Shown piece after piece: positions 58,548-64,000 of a DNA stretch of 64,000 nucleotides. Source of the stretch: Globodera rostochiensis (taxonomy: Eukaryota; Nematoda; Chromadorea; Rhabditida; Heteroderidae); assembly GCA_018350325.1 (NCBI GenBank), contig JAEVLN010000008.1:1674001-1738000 (forward strand). Reading direction: 5' to 3'. How positions within the stretch are numbered: the stretch's first letter is position 1; each line of letters begins with the position of its first letter. The notes beneath the pieces are model-generated. The model was not told the origin of the DNA and did not search any database. It saw only the letters and a list, made by a program, of their open reading frames with translations. Both the position numbers and the translations under genes were made by a program.

Positions 58548-58626
58548 GAGGGGGGGGGGGGGTTGAGGGAGGGGGGGGGGGAAGGGGGGGGGAATGCGGG
58601 GGGGGGGGGGGGGGGGGGGGGGGGAT
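58548..58626. repeat. extreme G tract
   Basis: About 79 bases that are almost all G, broken by a few A, T and C. The last uninterrupted run, 58598-58624, is 27 G. Strong G-quadruplex potential on the plus strand. It is also a place where assembly errors are likely. Confidence 0.9.
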
Positions 58627-58994
58627 GATTCGCTGCACCAAACAACAGCCTCCACCTACCCACCCACCCCACCTCTTCCGCTTACATTTATTGTACTAAA
58701 TCCACGGGTTGAGGGGGGGGGGGGGGATGGGCGGCTTAAAATCCTTCTCCGATGGTTTGGATGATTGAGCGAAACGACGACCTGATTGCCCCCTCCCGCC
58801 GCTCAATACGCTACGGATCGTTTAGCCAGCACTGCTCGTCCGCCTCCTCAAATTCCATTCACTGCCCTTTTTAAATAAAAACCAAAAGACTAAATAGCTA
58901 AAAGTGAAAAGCCGAAGCAATTGCTTCTTTCTTCCTTCACTATAATTTACCGGACCACAAAATTCGACACGTAATTCATTCGCTTCAGCAAATA

Positions 58995-61900
58995 ATGACC
59001 AAAAGGCACTTTCTCCTCCCCTTCGCCAAATGCGTTAGCGCCCTTTTTGTTATCATCGGCACGGCATACGGTGGCTATTGTCCCCCGTTGATGCGTAATC
59101 AGTCGGCGTGCACTTGTGAGGTTAAAATTTAAATATTATAAAACAAAAACTAAGGTTTAAAAGTGATTAAGGCTGAAGCACTTCAAATTTGTCAAAAAAG
59201 AATGAAACCAAAAAAATTGGGGGCCCGAGGGGGGGGGGGGGATGGAATGAAAGAGGCATTCATTGTGTGCCAATTGCCAATGTTTGTAGGAATATGTTGA
59301 TGGCGCCATTGTGAAGTGCAACGGGCCCAAGGGGCCGGTGGTTGTGGAAGGTTTGAAAAAGTTGAACGTCGAATTGAGGGAGTTGTCACTGGAGAATGCA
59401 AACATTATTGAGGTTAGCTCATCGCATTAAAATGAAAGTGTTTGATCATCTCATTATTATTACTGATATTTGTTGATCGCCTCAAAAAGAACTTACATTC
59501 AGATTGGCCCGAGAGCCTTTGCGGGAATGCGCATCAAAAAACTTATTCTGGACAACAACAAGATAAAAACGATCCAAAAGAACGCCTTCAGGGGGTTGGA
59601 GTCCGTGCTGCAAGAGCTGTCCATCGCTTCAAATAGACTTACGGATGTGCCCACTGCGGCCCTCGATGGTCGGTCATCTTGCAACATAAAGCAACCCCCA
59701 GCCTGCTGTCTTTTAGGCTTGCGTGCCCTCAATTCTCTGAATTTTCGCTGCAATCGGATCGGAAATCTCACCAATGTGACCTTTCTGAACATGCCAAGTC
59801 TAATTGAAGTGCAGTTAGAATGCAACAAAGTACCTAAACAACAACAATAAATGGTACACATTCCCCAAATTGTTTTTAGATTTGTGCCATTTCGGATGGG
59901 GCATTTCGAGAGGTAAAAGAGAGTTTGCAGAACATCATTCTGGACAACAACTGTTTGGAGCAAGTGCCCATTGGAGCATTGGAGGAAATGAACTCGTAAT
60001 TCTTTGATGATTTGATCGATCAGAATTATTTTGTTTAATCATAATTCTTAAGGTTGATTTCGCTGCATATGAAGTACAATCTGGTGAGACTTATATTACA
60101 GTTGGCTAATAATTCCCTAACGGCGTTCAGATTGAGCAATTGGGCGACCGCCACCTCCGAAATATGTCCAGCCTTTCGTTGCTCACTCTCACTGGCAACA
60201 GAATTTCGCAAATCTCTCCGAACTTCACACAAAACACGCCGAATCTCCGCTATATTTATTTGGGCGAGAATCGATTGGACCGAGTCGATTTGGGCGCAAT
60301 TAAACAATTTGGTGCCGCCGAAATCATTGACCTTAGCTATAACAATCTGGCCGAAATAAGTGCAGATATGTTCAACGGGATGGAAAATTTGCAGGTTTAG
60401 GGCCAAGGAAATTTAATTTAAAATGTTTTTTTGCCACAGCACCTCAACCTGGAAGCAAATGCCGTCAAAGAAGTCGCTTCCGGGGCATTTGCCACCACAC
60501 CTTTACTGGTTGTTCTGACGGTTAAAGTGTTAAACACCACCAAATCGTTTTAAGTTGTTGTGGCTGCCCCATAATTGCTTGGGCTCCGTCTCGCCCAGCA
60601 TGTTCCAAGGCGCGCCCTTTCTGAAGCAAATGTCTCTTGCACACAATAACATCCGCAGTGTGCAGGTCAAATGCTTCCGCACTTCCAGCAGATTGAACTG
60701 CTCCTCCAAATAATTAGTGATTTTAGCCCTTCAGTTTCGCCCACTTGGCAAATTTGCATACGTTGGATTTATCTCACAACAAAATGCAAAACATCCAACC
60801 TTCTTCTATTATGGGCTCCGATTTCCTCACTGTTCGAGTGCAGGGCAAGTGCAACTCAGAAGAAGCCTGACGATCTCTTTCATTCAGAGAACCCTCTTGT
60901 TTGCACTCAGGATGGCTTTCATGTGATGAACGGGCGGGAGGCCATCAATTTGACCACGGAGGCTAACCTCATCTGCAAGACGAACTATGCAAACGATGTG
61001 AAGGATCAATGTCCTCGGAAGCCAGAAGTCCCACTCAGAAAGCCGTGTTGTGAAGGTAAATTGAGCTGACATTAGCACAAATGGACGAATTGAATGATGA
61101 TAACAAATTCAACAGCAACAATTCAAAAAATGGCCATAACAACAACAACAACAACAACAACTCCATCAACGACATCTGTAATGGGTCTTCAACAAACTCA
61201 ACCGTCCCAATCGACAGTAGTTCAATCCGAAGAGCACATTAGCTCAACGATCCCAATGGCAGCTCCAACTTCAGCCGATCAAACCGTCCAATCGATCGAA
61301 AGTACACCCTCAACCTTCGCAACATCAATTGCCGAACCGATTACAAAGGGCAGGCAGCTGAACATGGAACGCTTTTACCGGTTGTCAAGACGACCCAAAC
61401 AATCTTTGTTGAAGCACCACAGCAATCGGAGACCGATTTCTCAACATAACGGAACCATCGAGAATGGTGGGACGGAGAAAAGCGAAGAAAGGCGACTGCC
61501 ACCGCATGTGGCGGCATTGATCAATGGAGAACCAATGCCGCAGAAAAAGAAGCAGACACTTTCAGTACAGGAGAGAGAGGAGGCACTGAGAAGAAGTTCT
61601 GAAACGGAAAGGCAAACAAAACAATGGGAGGGGGGGGGGGGGAGGGGGGAACGATCATTTACAGGAGGGGGGGGGAATGATCATTTACAGGAGGGGAGGG
61701 GGGGGGGGAACGATCAATTACAGGAGGGGAGGGGGGGGGACGATCATTTACAGGAGGGGGGGGGGAATGATCATTTACAGGAGGGGGGGGGGAGGGGGGG
61801 GGGGGGAATGATCATTTACAGGAGGGGAGGGGGGGGGGGAACGATCAATTACAGGAGGGGAGGGGGGGGGGGGAACGATCAATTACAGGAGGGGAGGGGG

Positions 61901-62398
61901 GGGGACGATCATTTACAGGAGGGGAGGGGGGGGGGGGGAACGATCAATTACAGGAGGGGAGGGGGGGGGGGGACGATCATTTACAGGAGGGGGGGGGGGG
62001 AAATCCTTATAATTTGTAAGAGAAAAATTATTAAAGATTGACGAATTCTGAAGGTTTATGCATAAATTGACTGGATTTGGTTAGTTTTAGTACATTTTTG
62101 GCACTTTTTGGGGTTTTTGGTCAATATTTTACGTTTTTTAGTCAATATAAATTTCGGCCCTAATAATTAGCATTACGTATTTAGTACTAGAATGTCGAAA
62201 CAAATGGAGACAGCGGACGTTCGGAAGAATTCGTTCCCAGCGCCAGCCTTTGTCGATCCAATAATGGAAACAAAAATGGCCAAGCACTCACATGACAAAT
62301 TGCAGGAGAACGGAGAGTTCAATAGGGACGAAGAGCCATCCCACGTGGAGGTTGAGGTGAAGAAGCCGAGTCAACAAGAAGTTGTGGCCAAACAGTGA
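58995..62398 (+). CDS. secreted leucine-rich-repeat protein (LET-4/EGG-6-like eLRRon)
   Basis: Extracellular LRR-only proteins of this kind shape apical extracellular matrix in C. elegans epithelia. ATG 58995 opens MTKRHFLLPFAKCVSALFVI, a signal peptide, followed by YCPPLMRNQSACTCE, a cysteine LRR cap. Repeats include IKKLILDNNKIKTIQKNAF, LRALNSLNFRCNRIGNLTN, LQNIILDNNCLEQVPIGALE, LSLLTLTGNRISQISPNF, LRYIYLGENRLDRVDLGAI and LKQMSLAHNNIRSVQ. A C-terminal cap exon carries NPLVCTQDGFHVMNGREA. An exon from about 61107 (threonine- and serine-rich, likely O-glycosylated) leads to a hydrophilic end, MSKQMETADVRKNSFPAP, in a last exon that stops at 62396-62398. The junction between these two exons is best explained by a GC-AG intron holding the G-rich minisatellite. 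No membrane segment was seen. Confidence 0.85.
61624..62002. repeat. G-rich minisatellite, about 12 copies
   Basis: Tandem units of GGGAACGATCAATTACAGGA or GGGAATGATCATTTACAGGA followed by 8-14 G, total unit about 30 bases. Unit lengths differ by G-run length. Each unit carries TTACAG, which resembles a 3' splice site. Confidence 0.93.
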
Positions 62399-64000
62399 CG
62401 GGGGGGGGGACTTTCCCTTTGCTTTGCTCTCTTTTTTCTCCTCATCCCACTTTCATCACCTCTTCCATTCCCAAATACCTTTATTATTTATTTATTCTTC
62501 TTTCTCAAATATAGATAAATTTTGGTCCTTTCCATTCCATCGTCGCTAAACAAACGCAAACGGCTAGACTTTTTCTTTTGCCAGACTCAGTTGATTAAAA
62601 GAACATTTAAACCAATGATGCTGAGAAGAAATGTGCAAGCATTGGGGTCGGGAACCCTACTTAACACCTATTACGGAAACGGTAATGGCTAGACGGTAAT
62701 GGCCCTGAGACGGTAATGGCCCTGAGACGGTAATGGCCCTGAGACGGTAATGGCCCTGAGACGGTAATGGCCCTGAGACGGTAATGGCCAGACGGTAATG
62801 ACGAGACGGTACTGGCCCTGAGACGGTAATGGCCCTGAGACGGTAATGGCCAGACGGTAATGACGAGACGGTACTGGCCCTGAGACGGTAATGGCCAGAC
62901 GGTAATGACGAGACGGTACTGGCCCGCTTCGAGCTCCCCGAGCCCCAAAATTGGGTCGTCGTTTGGCGAGAAATTGCGTCGGTTTGAAAAGTCGCAGTTC
63001 AGTCTAACCTCGTTGTCTGCCGCATCACTAGAAGCCATCCATTTTTCCCGTTTAAAAACAATTGGCAATAGGTTTTGGACCCTTTTGGTCAAAATAGTAG
63101 AAAATATTTTTATTCTAAAAATTGTCTGAAAATTTGTTGTTTGATGCGCTGATTGAACCCCTAAGCTTAGGGCGGCTTAGACCTAAGCCTAAAAATGCAC
63201 AAAAGTGAGAAACTGTATGAAAAATACCATTTATAATTAGAAAATTTAAATTATTGCCAAAATTATGTTTGCCATGTAAAACACAAAAATTTAATTGGCG
63301 CCGAAACATCCCGGCACTGAAAGAGCGCGTCGAAAGGGCACACGTCTGGTTTTGGTCCAGAAGACGTGTAAAGAAATACAACGTACTCTTTCCTGTACTT
63401 ACCGCTCGGGAGCGTGATGTTCGCCGAAACGTCCATTACTCTAGGGACCGGGACCAGTACTGAAATGCTTTTTCTGGGACGAAATTTAGCGGGTTTTTTC
63501 AAGCTCCATTATAATGGCATCATGTGGTTCCGACAGTAGTTGATTTCGACAGTAAGTGATTTCGACAGTGAAATTCGACAGTGCCACTGTTAAAAATTCT
63601 ATAATTTTCCAAGAAGTCTAAAATTCGTATTTTTAGGCATTTCGGCCCACGTACATGATATAAAATCCCTGAAAAAGTAAAAAATTCGAACAATTCAAAA
63701 AATCTGTAATTTCCGAGGCAAGCCTAAAATGCATTTTTTTAACAAAACGGATAACGTACAGGTCTAAAAAGCATTTATTTCCAAAACGTTTTTTGTCCAG
63801 CAACTCGCGGTTTTTCCGGTTTTTCCCTCCCACTAGATTAGGGGGTGTAGGGGCCCGGTCTTTTTTTGTTCCGGGGGGGGCCACTAAGTGTTTAAAGTTT
63901 TAGATTAAATTACTCCGCTCTTTCGCGAGAAAGTATTCGCTCTTTCGCTATACTATAACATACGACGAGTAATGGGGGGTAATTCCCAAAAGTCCCGGTC
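62399..64000. other. right edge: repeats, no resolved gene
   Basis: After the LRR gene comes a G run at 62401, a possible poly(A) region with ATAAAT-like words, the 17-bp minisatellite, and AT-rich DNA. A minus-strand frame from 63042 (MASSDAADNEVRLNCDFSN) to the minisatellite has some protein-like content but no family. Short GTTCGACAGT-like words repeat near 63525-63590, and CGCTCTTTCGC repeats near 63915-63950. Confidence 0.4.
62676..62925. repeat. 17-bp minisatellite
   Basis: Tandem GACGGTAATGGCCCTGA units, about fifteen in total. Some are shortened to GACGGTAATGGCCA or changed to GACGGTAATGAC-GAGACGGTACTG, forming a higher-order pattern. The minus-strand open frame through it (repeated HYRLRAITVS) is a by-product. 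Confidence 0.9.

Larger units (their letters stand above)
56638..58994. other. intergenic, G-rich, no gene seen
   Basis: A 2.4-kb spacer between the divergent ankyrin gene D and the LRR gene. It contains AT-rich sequence with small simple repeats (57000 area), a poly-G run at 57368, the GGAGGCT/CCATCGTT repeats at 58018-58112 and the extreme G tracts at 58548-58626 and about 58711. No open frame has protein-like content once the homopolymers are discounted. Confidence 0.5.

Noticed and set aside
58442..58699. Proline- or glycine-rich frames across the G tract
   Set aside because: They are homopolymer artefacts with run lengths that are probably unstable or misassembled.
61624..62041. Glycine-rich tail of the LRR protein read through the minisatellite
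   Set aside because: The frame depends on exact G-run lengths, and a phase-consistent GC-AG intron explains the last exon better. Kept as an alternative in the findings.

Overview
This window is eukaryotic nuclear DNA from a nematode. Every recognisable gene is split by many short introns, mostly about 40-60 bases. Several families point to the phylum: a Ground-like (hedgehog-related) protein, an otopetrin-like channel, and an extracellular leucine-rich-repeat protein of the LET-4/EGG-6 type. A GC-AG intron that the reading frame requires, a second likely one, many non-autonomous hAT-like elements and very long G tracts would fit a plant-parasitic cyst nematode (Heteroderidae). That placement is inference; the nematode assignment is firm.

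Layout, left to right. 1-825: no resolved gene. 826-1969 (+): Ground-like protein. 3304-11493 (+): full-length ABCA-type ABC transporter with two small hAT-like insertions in introns. 11494-14223: intergenic, holding a complete 500-bp hAT-type element. 14224-21136 (+): CAND1, the cullin assembly factor. About 22058-23749 (+): extended SDR reductase. 24091-27286 (-): otopetrin-like proton channel. 29305-36311 (+): mitochondrial AAA/VWA protein VWA8, missing its usual middle region. 36931-41826 (-): ATAD2/LEX-1-type AAA-bromodomain protein. 42613-44272 (-): SWEET sugar transporter. 45268-46588 (+): secreted protein with a proline/glutamine linker and an OTU-like domain lacking its catalytic cysteine. 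46852-49179 (-): copine-like protein with two C2 domains and no A domain, split by a 1.1-kb minisatellite intron. 49957-56637 (-): four head-to-tail ankyrin-repeat genes. 56638-58994: G-rich intergenic DNA. 58995-62398 (+): secreted LRR protein with a G-rich minisatellite near its end. 62399-64000: tandem repeats and no resolved gene.

The genes do not form one pathway. Most are housekeeping or membrane genes (CAND1, VWA8, ATAD2, ABCA, otopetrin, SWEET). The stretch from 45 to 56 kb differs: it carries a secreted inactive-looking OTU protein, a truncated copine and an expanded ankyrin family, one member of which has a signal-peptide-like start. It is the best place to look for undescribed biology. 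Gene ends below are start and stop codons where these could be read. Internal exon borders were inferred by eye from reading frame, splice dinucleotides and family similarity.
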